From the NCBI RefSeq assembly GCF_020283565.1, contig NC_060061.1, forward strand, positions 2,232,001 to 2,296,000: a stretch of 64,000 nucleotides of DNA, written 5' to 3'. The notes under the pieces are model-generated. The model saw only the letters and a program-made list of their open reading frames with translations, was not told where the DNA came from and did not search any database. The translations under genes and the position numbers were made by a program. Positions 1-10,684 of this stretch are shown one piece after another. The DNA comes from Trifolium pratense (taxonomy: Eukaryota; Streptophyta; Magnoliopsida; Fabales; Fabaceae). Every line of letters starts with the position of its first letter. The stretch's first letter is position 1.

Positions 1-2175
1 TTGTATGATTATAGGCCTATCTGTTTAGTAGGTAGTTTGTACAAAATCATTTCAAAAGTCTTAGCAACAAGATTAAAGAAAGTGTTAGGAAACTTGATAT
101 CTAAGTGTCAGTCAGCGTTTCTCCCAAACAGGCAAATTCTGGATGGGGTGTTGGTTGTGAATGAATTGATCGATTTGGCAAAGAGAAAGAAGGATAAATG
201 TTTGTTACTGAAAGTGGATTTCGAAAGGGCTTATGATACGGTGAACTGGGATTATTTGAGCTTTATGATGAAACGTATGGGTTTTTCGCAAGGATGGATG
301 AAATGGATGAGAGCTTGTGTTTTTAATAGCTCGATGTCAGTTTTAGTTAACGGGAGTCCTACAGAAGATTTCTCGGTTGGTAAAGGATTGAGGCAAGGTG
401 ATCCGCTCTCCCCTTTTCTTTTCTTAATAGCAGCTGAAGGACTCGCACGTTTGATGCAGAAAGCAGTGGATATCGGTAGTTTCCACAGTTACAAGGTAAG
501 TGATGCACTTCAATTTCACACATTGCAATTTGCAGATGATACTATTATGATAGGAGAGGGTAATTGGGACAATCTATGGACTTTAAAAACTGTGCTGCGC
601 AGCTTTGAGTTAGTGTCAGGTCTGAAAGTCAATTTTTTTAAAAGCAAATTGTACGGTATCAATCTTGAAGATTCTTTTTTAGAAGCTGCATCTTCTTTCC
701 TTTTTTGTGAAGTGGATTCCATTCCATTCCGCTTTTTAGGAATTCCAGTTGGAGCCAACCCAAGGAGAAAGATAACGTGGAATCCTATTGTGGAATCTAT
801 GAGAAATCGTCTTAATAGTTGGAATAGTCGTAATTTATCAATCGGTGGAAGAGTTACTCTCATAAATTCGGTGTTATCGAGTTTACCACTTTATTTTTTC
901 TCTTTTTTCAAAGCTCCGGTTTGTGTTTTAAAAGAATTGGTTAACATCCAAAGGAAATTTTTGTGGGGAGGGAGTTCGGAGAACAAGAAGATTTGTTGGG
1001 TAAGTTGGGATACTATATGTCTCCCTAAAGAAAAAGGAGGGTTGGGCATCAAGAATCTTAATTTATTTAATCAAGCCTTACTTAGCAAATGGAAATGGAG
1101 AGGGATTTGTGAACCAAATTCTAGTTGGTCCAAGTTGCTTGCTTATAGATATGGCTCTTTGTATTCAAATTTCTTGGATCAGGTGGTTTGCGAAGGCAGA
1201 GGACAATCGATTTGGTGGCGTGATTTATTGAAGATAGGCAGAGAAGATAATGGCGACTGGTTCCGATCAAATATAAGTAATGTGCTGGGACAAGGGAATG
1301 CAATTCGATTTTGGAAAGACAAGTGGTATGGACCTGATTGTTTGATGGATTTATATCCAGCTTTATATTTTAAAACTTCTATGCCAAATTATTTTGTAGC
1401 AGACACAGGTTTTGAACATAATGGAAAATGGATTTGGAATATTTGTTGGGCTGAAACATTGTCTTCAACCGAGTCAGATGAAGCAGAAGAATTATTGTAT
1501 TTGTTGGCCGATATTAGTCCTAAGCAGGACAAATTGGATAGCATGAGATGGATACCAGATCATAGCGGTAATTTTTCTGTGAATTCGGCATATCAATTCC
1601 TTCTAAATAGTGTTGAATCAAATATAGTAGATGAGAATGTTGTGCATGCTTTGAATCAGTTATGGGTGAATGATGTTCCATCAAAAGTAAATGTTTTTGG
1701 TTGGAGGTTATTATTAGAAAGATTACCGACCCGTCTGGCTTTGGTGAGGAAAGGAATTATTGTTAATCATCGTGAATGGTGTTGTGCTTTTTGTTATAGG
1801 GAAAAGGAAGACATTAATCATTTGTTTTTTAATTGCTCTTTCTCAATACGTGTGTGGACGAATATTTTTAAGTGGATGAAAGTGACTTATATTCATTTTG
1901 AGGAGGTTTGGAGCCACTTCAACAGTTTTGGGGCTTTGGTGAAGAATAATAAAAATGCTAAAGGTCGCCATCTGATTTGGTTAGCTACCACGTGGAGTTT
2001 ATGGCGTGCTCGAAACAACACAATGTTTAGAGGAGTTGTTGCTAATGTGTCTGTCATAGTGGATCAGATTATTTTTATTACGTGGTTTTGGTTTATAGGT
2101 CGTATAGGGAACAATTCTTGTTATAAGTTCTCTGATTGGTGTATTGATCCATTAGCCTGCCTCCATAGTATATAA
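1..2175 (+). CDS. LINE (non-LTR retrotransposon) ORF2, 3' part: reverse transcriptase and zf-RVT
   Basis: The frame is open from the first base, so the 5' part, including any AP endonuclease domain, lies outside the window. The 724 visible residues begin inside the reverse transcriptase fingers (RPICLVG). The catalytic F-A-D-D box is near residue 178 and a G-LRQGDPLSP motif precedes it. A cysteine/histidine zf-RVT domain follows at about 560-640 (CAFC, then HLFFNC). No RNase H domain is visible. Plant L1-type elements use this protein to copy their own RNA at a nicked target site. The ORF stops with TAA at 2173-2175 and the element ends in an A-run about 70 bp later. The reading frame is undamaged, so the insertion looks fairly young, but the element is incomplete here. 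Confidence 0.93.
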   Translation: MYDYRPICLVGSLYKIISKVLATRLKKVLGNLISKCQSAFLPNRQILDGVLVVNELIDLAKRKKDKCLLLKVDFERAYDTVNWDYLSFMMKRMGFSQGWMKWMRACVFNSSMSVLVNGSPTEDFSVGKGLRQGDPLSPFLFLIAAEGLARLMQKAVDIGSFHSYKVSDALQFHTLQFADDTIMIGEGNWDNLWTLKTVLRSFELVSGLKVNFFKSKLYGINLEDSFLEAASSFLFCEVDSIPFRFLGIPVGANPRRKITWNPIVESMRNRLNSWNSRNLSIGGRVTLINSVLSSLPLYFFSFFKAPVCVLKELVNIQRKFLWGGSSENKKICWVSWDTICLPKEKGGLGIKNLNLFNQALLSKWKWRGICEPNSSWSKLLAYRYGSLYSNFLDQVVCEGRGQSIWWRDLLKIGREDNGDWFRSNISNVLGQGNAIRFWKDKWYGPDCLMDLYPALYFKTSMPNYFVADTGFEHNGKWIWNICWAETLSSTESDEAEELLYLLADISPKQDKLDSMRWIPDHSGNFSVNSAYQFLLNSVESNIVDENVVHALNQLWVNDVPSKVNVFGWRLLLERLPTRLALVRKGIIVNHREWCCAFCYREKEDINHLFFNCSFSIRVWTNIFKWMKVTYIHFEEVWSHFNSFGALVKNNKNAKGRHLIWLATTWSLWRARNNTMFRGVVANVSVIVDQIIFITWFWFIGRIGNNSCYKFSDWCIDPLACLHSI

Positions 2176-2259
2176 TGGAGGTTCACCGAATTGTAAGGGT
2201 TGAGTACACCTTATACTCCTTATAATTCAATTATTTGCTTATAAAAAAAAAAAAAAAAA
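2176..2259 (+). mobile_element. LINE 3' UTR and poly(A) tail
   Basis: About 65 bp of noncoding sequence follow the LINE stop codon. A pure A-run at 2243-2259 marks the 3' end of the reverse-transcribed copy. No target-site duplication can be checked because the 5' end lies outside the window. Confidence 0.8.
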
Positions 2260-3140
2260 TTTAGAAGAGAAAATTCATTTATTTCCAATTTACTTTTCAT
2301 TTAAATAATTTATGCAGTTTAAAAATTTGAAAATGGTCCTTGAGAAAATATAGAGTCCGTTTGTTTTGGTTTTTTTTTTTTAAATGGTTTTTAGTGTTAC
2401 ATATCTTTGTGTAAAAAAAATTTACAAATAAACTTTTTATAAAAGCCTTCAAATTAAAATTTGGTTTGAATAGTTATTTTAGGTATTCCATAATTTTATT
2501 GAAACTTTTTTTGAATATCAAAATTTCAAAAAATCATTTAATTTTGAAGCTATTTCAAATATATTTTCATATTTGAAATATAACTTTTTGAGAAAATTGC
2601 AATTTTGACTATATTTTGATCTTCAATAATGTATGTTTATGTTATATGATGTTAAAATTAGTATTTCAATTTAGGAAAAATGAATATAAAAAAACTTGTA
2701 TTATTTTGAAAACACTTTTATAAAATATATTTTAAAAAAATACAAAGAAAAAATCAAGTTTTTTAAAACTAAAACAAACGGCCCATAATAGCTTTTTTTT
2801 TCTTTCAAGAGAATCATATTACTTAAGAAACAGTCAATTCTTCCCTCTTTCTAAAGAAACATGATAAAACAAGATTTTTCTCACGATTTATTAATATTCT
2901 AGAAAATAATAACAATAACATAAATAAGCAAAGGATGATGTGCTGAAGGTTATATTTTAGACTTTTATTGCAAAGTTTACAGAATAAACGTAGACATGTG
3001 ATGCAAGAAAGCAAGAAACTTGCACTACTAAGGGGAGTGATCACCCAGGGAAATTAAAAGAGTGTGTGTTTTGAAAGACATGCTCCTGAATGCAAGATGA
3101 ACTATATATATTTTTTGTGACGTGTTCAAAGTTTAAAGAT
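2260..3140. other. AT-rich intergenic DNA with one diverged duplicated segment
   Basis: No convincing gene is seen. The stretch is very AT-rich. Positions 2885-3100 are clearly similar to 10685-10900 in the same orientation, sharing the words AGAAAATAATAACAATAA, TAGACTTTTATTGCAAA and ACATGTGATGCAA. Confidence 0.6.
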
Positions 3141-3483
3141 AGGCTTAATTAGTAGAATGGTCCCTTAAAGACATTTTTGGTTTCACATTAGTCCATTAAA
3201 GAAAAATAAAATCTAAATAGGTCCCTTAAAGAAAAAAAATCTGAATAGGTCCCTTAAAAACATCTTCGTTAATCAGTTTGGTCCTTTCCGTCCATTTTTT
3301 CGAGGATCAAACTGATTAACGGAAATGTCTTTAAGGGACCAAACTGATTAACGGAGATGTCTTTAAGGACCTATTCGGACCTTTTTTTTTTCTTTAAGTG
3401 ATCTATTCAGTCCTTTTTTTTCTTTAAGAGGCCAATGTGAAACCAAAAATGTCTTTTAAGGGATCATTTTACTAATTAAGCCT
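3141..3483. mobile_element. Fold-back MITE with long terminal inverted repeats
   Basis: The ends are AGGCTTAATTAGTAGAATGG and its near-perfect reverse complement, and the inverted similarity continues for about 150 bp on each side. The flanking word TTAAAGAT occurs on both sides (3133-3140 and 3483-3490), a probable 7-8 bp target-site duplication. It has no coding capacity. Confidence 0.75.
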
Positions 3484-3494
3484 TAAAGATATTA

Positions 3495-3753
3495 CTCTCT
3501 CCGTCCCATTTTATAAGACTTCATTCGACTAAATGCACTATTCATATGTCTTGTTTTGACTGTATTTTTCTACAAGTATATAACTGTAAATATTATCATA
3601 TAAGATCTTGTTTGATTTGTTTCGACGAGTATTTTCAAAATATCAAATTTCTATAATTTTTACTAATGCACAATTAAAAATATTCGTAATCAAGGTTATG
3701 CATTGGTGTACGTGCAGTGGTCAAATAGTTCTTATATTTTGGGACGGAGGGAG
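3495..3753. mobile_element. Stowaway-like MITE, copy 1
   Basis: The ends are CTCTCTCCGTCCCATTTTA and a matching GGGACGGAGGGAG, flanked by TA on both sides. The interior shares long words with the copies at 44977 and 54141, for example GTCTCGACGAG-type and TTATGCATTG-type stretches. It is non-coding. Confidence 0.8.
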
Positions 3754-4017
3754 TAATAATTAAGTCATGTATTGACAAACGTAAAGTAGTCAACTCTGAT
3801 ATTTATTTTGTGATCGAGAGATTATGCGTTTTGAAAATTTTGTTATTTTTGGGAAGTTGAACCGTACCTAATTGTAAATTTTAAATAGTTGGAAAATTTT
3901 AAATTTTTCCTAATACTTAATAAAAATAAATTACTTGATATACATTAAAAGAATATTTTAGTTATTTCACAATTTTTGGGAGTGAAATGTACATTTGAGG
4001 GTGACAAGTTAATTCTT

Positions 4018-6962
4018 CTAATGTGTATGAGCTAATTGCTCAATATTGAGAGGAAAGCACAAATGTGTTCCACTAAAACACTTATTTGCATATATTTCAC
4101 TTGTGGCTTCAGTGCTGTGGGCAGAATCATAAAAATAGTATTGCCTACGATTTTCACAAGGTTTTCCTCCTTCTCCAACACATGAGTCCCAAGTATTAGT
4201 GAATCCTAAAAATTAGAAACAAAGTGTTACTATTACTAAACAAAAATAATGAAAGAAAAGTCATATCACAGAAAATTAATAATTGACTAACCAAATTTTT
4301 CAGGGGAATTTCTTATTTCCTTGAAAAATTCGAAAGTGTCCATAATAGTGAATAGTGAACCTGAGAGTTGAGATTTTAACACTTGAATCTTCATTGGGAG
4401 TTTATTTGTGAAGGGTTTAACCTTTTGATTCACATCTTCATTGCAATCTTGAAAATTTGGTTTTCTTATAATAAAACCTGGAATACACCCAATTGGACCA
4501 ACGCCAATGACAACAAATTTTCGTCCACCCAGTTCATAAATTTTCTGGAGGATAAAGTTTATTAAAAAGAGTCAATTTTAGAGAATTGTTGCATTAACGA
4601 TGAAAAATTATAAAATCAAACTATGAAATCTCGAGAAATTTCGTCCCACCCACAACAAAACTAACAATATTAATTATTAATATTGACTATTTTTTTAATT
4701 TTTTTTGAGGAATTTCGTCTATAAATATTAGAGACATTAAAAATTAAAGATGGACCATACATGTAGCTTTAATATAATTTACAAATATACATGCCATATT
4801 TGTAAGGCTAAATTACGGTTCTAGTCCTCCATGTTTTCTAATGGTGCGATTTTAGTCCCCTAATTTCAAATGAGCGATTTTGGTCCTCAGTTTCATAATT
4901 GTGCGGTTTTGAGGCTAAATTGCAGTTTTGGTCCCTCACGTTTTCTAATTGTGCGATTTTGGCCCCCCTAGTTTCAAACGAGCGATTTTGGTCCTCCTAG
5001 TTCCAAACGAGCAATTTTGGTCCCCCACATTTGCCCCATTTTGCATTTCTTGGTCCTTGTTGACTATTTTGACCAAAAAAATTGTCGACATTGATTTTTT
5101 TTGACACATGCGTTAATTATATTTGACAACTTATAATTTTTTTTAAATATGTTTTCTTTAAAAAAAAAAAAACAAGGAAGGGTCGCCTGAGTCTGTTGAA
5201 ACTACCCGCGGCCTGCATACAATGTTCCTTGCCATGCCAGATGCAGGAGCTATTTTCATTAAATTGGCAGATCGATTACATAATATGATGACGCTATATG
5301 TATTGTCGGTTGCCAAGCAGCAGAGGTTTGCAAAGGAGACTTTGAAGATTTTTGTATATTTGGTCAATCGCTTAGGAATATCTAATTGAAGAAACAATTA
5401 GAAAACTTATGTTTTAAGCATTTCAACCCAGTGCACAAGGAGCTTTCGTCGAAGCTTCTGCAATTGAGAGATTAGAGCAAAGATGATGACATTTTTTAAA
5501 AAACTCACATGACCTATTCTTGGTTTTATTTTTCAAAAAAAAAAAAAAACAATAAAAAAGAAATTATAGGTTGTCCAATATAATTTAAACATGTGTCAAA
5601 AAATTCGTCAACAGTTTTTTTTTGTCAAAATGGTTAACAGAGACCAAAAGGGGGCAAATGTGGGGGACTAAAATCGCTCTTTGAAACTAGGGGGACCAAA
5701 ATCGCACAATTATGAAACATGGGGGACCAAAATCGCTCGTTTAAAACTAGGGGGACCAAAATCACACAATTAGGAAATGTGGGGACTAAAACTGCAATTT
5801 AGCTTTTTTTTAATGTTAAGTCATCACTCATCAAGGATATTAAAAATGTACCTTTATACTTGAACTCAATTGGTCGAGAAGGTAATCTGCAAATTCTTCA
5901 GGATTTCCCGATTTGTTGGTTATAATTTCTTGTTTCAAATAATTGAGCATATAATCATTTGCTCCGATTGATAAAAGGAATATAGATTTTGATAAATAAT
6001 GCCTCAATTTTGTTTTGCTTCGAAAATTTCTTGGAAGATCATTCACCACAGTTGAGGTAAAATATTCAATTTGTTGGTCCAATGACAAGCATTCTCCCTT
6101 TGACATAAAAAATAATATGGTTAGTAATAGTGACCAATAATTTTCAATTGAATAATATAATGGTGCATAAAAATTTCTCTCTTACATTTCTTGTTGAATT
6201 CAAGATGCCACATGATCCTGATGCATAGTTGATACCTGAGGCTATTTGATATCTCTCAGTTGTTGAGACACCCAAGTATGGAGGTGGCATTGGTAATCCC
6301 AACTTAATTGCTACAAAAGAAAAAGAAAAAAAAATTGGCCTAGCAAGTCAAGAAAAATGATTAAAAGATAAATTTTTCTTATAAATTGATATTGGGCCTA
6401 ACTCATCCTTACAAAACCGGCTTGTATGATGAGGATTGCCTCTAGTATATAAACACTTAGTCAGGTCATCTCTCAACCGATGTGAGACTCTTAACACACC
6501 CTCGGACGCGAGGTAAATTATTTTCATTTGAATGGAAACATTTACTGTTTTGTCTCGATTGATCAATTCATACAAAAAAATGAGGGTAAAAATATTTCTA
6601 GGAGTACAAAGTGAATTTTATACCTTGTCAAAGGTTTTTCGTTAAGAAGTTGTTTTCCTTTTTAATAATGTTGTGTTAGGATAAACAAGATTAAATGGTG
6701 AACAAAACTTAAACTTACCAATAATGTCCGCAAAGGTTTTGCCATTGCTAAACCTTCCTGTAGAAACATTATTGAAATCTATGCCATAAGGGAATGTATT
6801 AACCTTAGCATTTGTATTTAAATTATTGTTATTTCCAGCATCTACGGTTGAATCACCAAAAACATACAAAGCTGGTACAAGACTTTTTGTACAATAGGAA
6901 TTGGCTAAAAAAACTTGGAGGCTTATAATGTTTATAACCCAAAAAACATTAAAGATAGACAT
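4018..6962 (-). CDS. GDSL esterase/lipase, secreted, five exons
   Basis: Exons on the minus strand are 6962-6719, 6310-6186, 6097-5852, 4544-4292 and 4205-4018. All junctions are GT-AG and the sum is 1056 nt, or 351 aa. An N-terminal hydrophobic stretch (residues 1-24) looks like a secretion signal. The SGNH-hydrolase blocks are all present: [10 protein letters not shown] with Ser38, the block II Gly near 69 (STGRFSNG), the block III G-A-N-D at 168-171, and the Asp316/His319 pair in the D-x-x-H block. The family hydrolyses acyl esters, usually in the wall or apoplast; the substrate here is unknown. The ATG at 6962 directly precedes the signal. Intron 1 carries a TRIM LTR and intron 3 a long-TIR element with a captured gene fragment, yet the coding frame is intact. 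Confidence 0.92.
4806..5803. mobile_element. Long-TIR element in GDSL intron 3 carrying a captured RSH gene fragment
   Basis: The left arm (4806-5160) and right arm (about 5500-5803) are inverted copies of each other over some 270 bp. They start GGCTAAATT and end AATTTAGC, and are rich in the word GATTTTGGTCCCCC. The left terminus is partly doubled, since GGCTAAATT recurs at 4913. Between the arms lies non-repeat coding-like sequence (5171-5485). The plan matches Pack-type (Pack-MULE-like) elements that trap gene pieces. I could not define a target-site duplication, so the superfamily is uncertain. Confidence 0.75.
5171..5485 (+). pseudogene. RelA/SpoT homologue (RSH) fragment, HD-domain region, frameshifted
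   Basis: From 5171 one frame reads into the words [21 protein letters not shown] and [13 protein letters not shown], then NRLGIS before a stop. These match the ppGpp-hydrolase (HD) region of plastid RSH2/RSH3-type proteins. After a 1-nt loss a second frame continues with [10 protein letters not shown] and [10 protein letters not shown] third continues with the word SAIERLEQ. The direction is opposite to the host GDSL gene. The fragment covers only about 100 residues, with no promoter or start, so it is a dead captured piece. Confidence 0.85.
6377..6496 (-). mobile_element. TRIM LTR (solo or truncated) in GDSL intron 1
   Basis: About 120 bp match the LTRs of the complete TRIM at 57168-57521. 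Both contain GGGCCTAACTCATCC, TATATAAACACTTAGTCAG and ATCTCTCAACCGATGTG. Only one LTR is evident. Confidence 0.75.
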
Positions 6963-7403
6963 TTTTTTTGTTGCACAAGATATGAAAATGGTGAATGATT
7001 TAAAGTTCTTATAATGATTATTTTAATACACCAAATCTTTAAATTTTAGAATGTTTGTTTTATGTTGACCTGTTGCTAAGTAATTTAAACAACTTTTATT
7101 ACAAAATTGATGATAAATAATTTTATTCTTAACTATTGTCAAAAAAAAAAAAAAAATTATTCTTAACTTGTAACATTATTTAAAACAGATACAGCTCAAA
7201 CTAAAAATTCCAAACATTATTTAACAACTTGCATATATCTCCCAAATTAATTATGCTTTACTATCCAAACAAATTTTCTATTATTAGAATCCTTGTCATC
7301 TTATAAAATAAAAGTGGGTTGTTCTCATAAAATAAAAAATAATAGTGCGATGTGTGATTTTTAGTGTAAATAATAAATTAAACACATATGAGGAGATATA
7401 ACT

Positions 7404-7927
7404 TAGGAAGCACCGACACCTCTATGTTTAGGTGTGTCGCGGTGTCCGACACGTGTCGGTGTCCGACACTTGTATGACACTCGTCAGACACGTGTCGGAT
7501 AGCTCATATCGGTGTCGGAAAAAATTCAAATTTTTCTTTAGTTTTACACTCCTTTGATCGGTGTCCTACACCTGTAGGCTGTAAGACACTCATATGACAC
7601 ATATCAGACATATCTACAAGAGTTAAAGATGTGTAGAAACAATAATATTGATCAATGAGGGATTGAAAACATTACATTTAAATTACGATATTTTTAGTTT
7701 TTTCGATCGTAGATGGATAGATAAAGGTAAAATATTATCATATCTTGTTTTAAAACTTTTTTTTTAAAATAACTTGCTCAAATTAAATTTACATGTATAT
7801 ATTTTGATTTTCAATTATATGGTTTCATAAATATGTAGCGGTGTCGGTGTCCTATATATTTTATATTAGCAGTGTCATGGTATCCGTGTCTGTGTCCGTA
7901 TCGTGTCGCGGTGTCCGTGCTTCATAG
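7404..7927. mobile_element. MULE-type MITE with 9-bp target duplication
   Basis: The 524-bp element has ends TAGGAAGCACCGACACC and, inverted, CTATGAAGCACGGACACC. It is flanked by a perfect 9-bp direct repeat GATATAACT (7395-7403 and 7928-7936), the length typical of Mutator-like elements. Both arms are rich in GTGTCGG/GTGTCCG words. No ORF is present. Confidence 0.85.
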
Positions 7928-7936
7928 GATATAACT

Positions 7937-8531
7937 AATTATATTTGCTTCCTTAAAAAAAACTAATTATATTTGCTTTGGAATATTATTAAATCTAAAA
8001 ACATCTGTTAAAAAGACAAACATTAACAAAAAGAGAAATAGAAAACAAAAATCGTAAATAATAAACACAATCTTATGTTACGCAGTTTAATAATGTATAC
8101 CTATATTTGTTGTACCAAGTGGGTGAGGTTGAGACTCGATGAGACAAATTTCGCTAAGATCATATTTTGATTGGTCACTTGAGCGACTCAAACATCATGT
8201 ATAATTCTATAAATTGAGAAAAAAATTAATCACTCACTCATACAATGTTTCATTCAAACTATTTTTTTGGGGAGAATGAAGAGTTCGCAATTTAACTTGC
8301 AAACTGTGTTTCATTCAAAAAAATTCATTAGAGCCAAGGGAAGGGTGATGAGGACAGAAACTTTAATTTTTATATGGTTCTTTACATAGATAGCAAACTG
8401 TTTTTTTTTTATCTTCCCATTTTTGTTATTTTACACACTCGCTACTTTTGCGAGGAGATAAAATTGAAAGCTCAAGGGGTGCTTGAGAAGGTCCGGAGAG
8501 CTAAAAGAAATAATTTTTAAAGAGTTCTTGT
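7937..8531. other. AT-rich intergenic DNA, nothing recognised
   Basis: There is no ORF of note, no RNA gene and no repeat with clear ends. Confidence 0.5.
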
Positions 8532-8539
8532 GAAGTAGG

Positions 8540-9050
8540 CAGTGGCGGCTTGCACACACGTGCAAGGTGTGCGACGGTATCGGGCCTCAAAATTTTGAGG
8601 GTCTCGGCTCAAAATTTTGAGGTCCTATAATATTACTTATATATTATTTATACCTATAAAATATCAGATGTATATTAATAGATTAATTTTTAGGCCATAA
8701 ACTAATAGTTATATATTGTTAATGTTCATATAATATCATATGAGTAATTAGTTATCTATACTCGTAAATATAGTGTTAGTCCATTTTAATCTTTCCATAA
8801 AATTTAAGCTTAGATTATGAGGTTCTTTTTGATGTTATATACAAAAATAATTATTTTGTATTTCTTATCACATTTGATTTGATTTGATGCAATTAGTTTA
8901 ATATTGATAATCTATATGTTTACACGAATAAAAATATTTTTTATATTATACGCAATTTAAATCGACAGTTTTTTTTATAAAAAAAAAATTATATTAAGGG
9001 GCCACTTTTATATTTTGCACAGGACCTCCTAAAACTCGGAGACGCCCCTG
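8540..9050 (+). mobile_element. hAT-type non-autonomous element, copy A
   Basis: The 511-bp element starts CAGTGGCGGCTTGCACAC and ends GAGACGCCCCTG. It is flanked by a perfect 8-bp duplication GAAGTAGG (8532-8539 and 9051-9058). The short CAG-nGGCG ends and the 8-bp duplication are hAT hallmarks. It is homologous to the reverse-oriented copy at 49566-50080 and carries no coding capacity. Confidence 0.88.
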
Positions 9051-9058
9051 GAAGTAGG

Positions 9059-9719
9059 CTTTGTCTAACTTTTGTTTTTGGTATGTGCTGATATATTTTT
9101 GAGATTTTCTTTTGTCGTCCTACCTACTTCTTGCACGCCCTATTCATTTCTGTTTTTACTCTCACACTACTTAAGTAGCGGACGTTATAAATTTTTTCTG
9201 GTAGGGTGTCTTTGGAGGTATCCGCTACCTAAGTAGGAGACATGAATCTTTTGGTAAATTCGTAGGGCGCGCAAGAAATAAATAAGATGAAAAAAAAATT
9301 CTCATATTTTTTGTTGAAATAAGGTGGGCTGAAATATGCATAAGGATGACGCCCGAGGGAGCTACTTACAAGGAGCTATTAGAGCGGAATCCACTTTTTA
9401 GAGAATGAGTTGAAACAATAACAAGAATATTTCCTGTAGAGGACCAAAATGAAATATATATATATATATATATATATAAACAAAACAAGTGATTTCCTCA
9501 GCATGAGGTGTGCCAATAAAGACCACAAAAGTTTACAAGAGTATCAATGAAATAGAGTCAAACAAAATCCATACATAACAATGGATTCGACCATCAACAA
9601 TGAAAATTTGATACTATAAAGTGGCATTTTTCGACTTCAACCACTAATATGTAAACAATTTGACCTTGTCCATAACATGAATGTTAAAACATACAAAATA
9701 GTCGGAACATTGCATTATA
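9059..9719. other. Intergenic DNA with a TA microsatellite
   Basis: A dinucleotide TA run lies at about 9453-9478. The rest shows no gene. Inverted words around 9170-9180 and 9224-9234 (CTACTTAAGTAG-like) are weak and have no clear element ends. Confidence 0.5.
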
Positions 9720-9810
9720 TATGTAGATGTCGAAGATCGAAACCTGGACACCTCACTTATCCACCTCAATGGTGAAATTTATAGTCATTATGATACTTGA
9801 CAAAAAAAAA
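9700..9810 (+). mobile_element. tRNA-derived SINE, degenerate copy
   Basis: A degenerate Pol III B box (GATCGAAACC) follows ATTGCATTATATATG and precedes ACTTGACAAAAAAAAAATAC at the 3' end. The same order of words occurs in the copy at 10497-10622, so this is one SINE family. Confidence 0.55.
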
Positions 9811-9824
9811 ATACAAGATAGTAT

Positions 9825-10316
9825 TTAGAAATGGTAAATGCTAACATTGAATTCCTCAATAGCATTTCCAGATGCATGATCATACCAAACAGTCTTTGCC
9901 AAAGCATAACCCCTTGCAAACCTAAAGGCACCAGTACCTCCAACAATTGGCATTTCTCTAACTTCATCCACAATAACATTTCTTCCAAGCATAGTAATTG
10001 TGCTCCCTTTGTAGCTACCCTCAATAAAAACAAAATTAATATCCATCTTCAAAGCAAAATCACCTTGTTGAGAAGCCAATGCATAGGTTCCTTGAGCTCT
10101 TCCAATAACCTTTGAACTTAAATCTTGTTCTTCAGTTAAAGGGCTATCTATAATAAAAGTTTCTCCAAAAGTAGCATGAGAATTGCTAGGTGGATTGATA
10201 ATTTTTAGTGTAGTTGGATTTTCACTATTTCGGATGTCATGGAAATAAAAGTGTAGTTGGGTGAAATTATGTGGTTTCTCTAAGGGTAGCATTATTTTGG
10301 ATTCTTCTAAGGACAT
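9825..10316 (-). CDS. Dirigent-like protein without a signal peptide
   Basis: This single exon encodes 163 aa. Family motifs are present in order: FYFHDI (residues 24-29), GRAQGTYA, INFVFIEG, GSTITMLGRN, REMPIVGGTGAFRFARGYA and the C-terminal EEFNVSIYHF. Dirigent proteins steer phenoxy-radical coupling in lignan and lignin-related chemistry, normally after secretion. This protein begins MSLEESKIMLPLEK with no hydrophobic leader, so it is either cytosolic, mis-started, or missing an upstream exon. A TATA-like CTATAAATT sits about 50 bp upstream of the ATG (near 10370 on the minus strand), which argues that the start is real. Which reaction, if any, it directs cannot be told. Confidence 0.88.
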   Translation of the reverse strand: MSLEESKIMLPLEKPHNFTQLHFYFHDIRNSENPTTLKIINPPSNSHATFGETFIIDSPLTEEQDLSSKVIGRAQGTYALASQQGDFALKMDINFVFIEGSYKGSTITMLGRNVIVDEVREMPIVGGTGAFRFARGYALAKTVWYDHASGNAIEEFNVSIYHF

Positions 10317-10364
10317 TTCTTCCTTGGATATGATTGAATGTGGAAGACTAAAATTGAAACTGCC

Positions 10365-10374
10365 AATTTATAGA
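10365..10374 (-). promoter_or_regulatory. TATA-like box of the dirigent-like gene
   Basis: CTATAAATTG reads on the minus strand about 50 bp before the ATG at 10316. The assignment rests on its position and sequence only. Confidence 0.4.
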
Positions 10375-10496
10375 AATTTTAGATTTTTTTTTTTGACAAC
10401 AGAAATTTTAGATGTTAAACAAATATTTTTATATGTTATGGATTTAGTATGTGTGAATTTTAAAACGATGATTAAAAAAGAAAGAAAGAAGTCTCC

Positions 10497-10622
10497 ATGA
10501 GCATAACTCAATTTGCAGAGACATTGCATGTTATTGCAGAGATCAGTGTTCGAACCACGGTACTCCTACTTATTTATTTTAAAAAGTGAAATTCTAACCA
10601 CTAGACTATTTGACAAAAAAAA
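10497..10622 (+). mobile_element. tRNA-derived SINE copy
   Basis: An A-box-like GAGCATAACTCAATTTGCAG and a B-box GTGTTCGAACCACGG are spaced as in a tRNA. They are followed by CACTAGACTATTTGACAAAAAA as the 3' tail. It belongs to the same family as 9700-9810, on the other side of the dirigent-like gene. Confidence 0.65.
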
Positions 10623-10684
10623 TATCAACGCTAATGTAGAAAATAATATATAGTTTGCTTTTTTCTTTGAGGTGTTAGGTGGGT

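Noticed and set aside
5158..5397. 79-aa minus-strand ORF over the captured RSH region
   Set aside because: It is the antisense shadow of the RSH-like frame and has no family features.
7404..7927. CRISPR-like array from recurring GTGTCGG words
   Set aside because: The words are irregularly spaced, part of two inverted arms, and flanked by a 9-bp duplication typical of a MULE element; a CRISPR array is also not expected in a plant.
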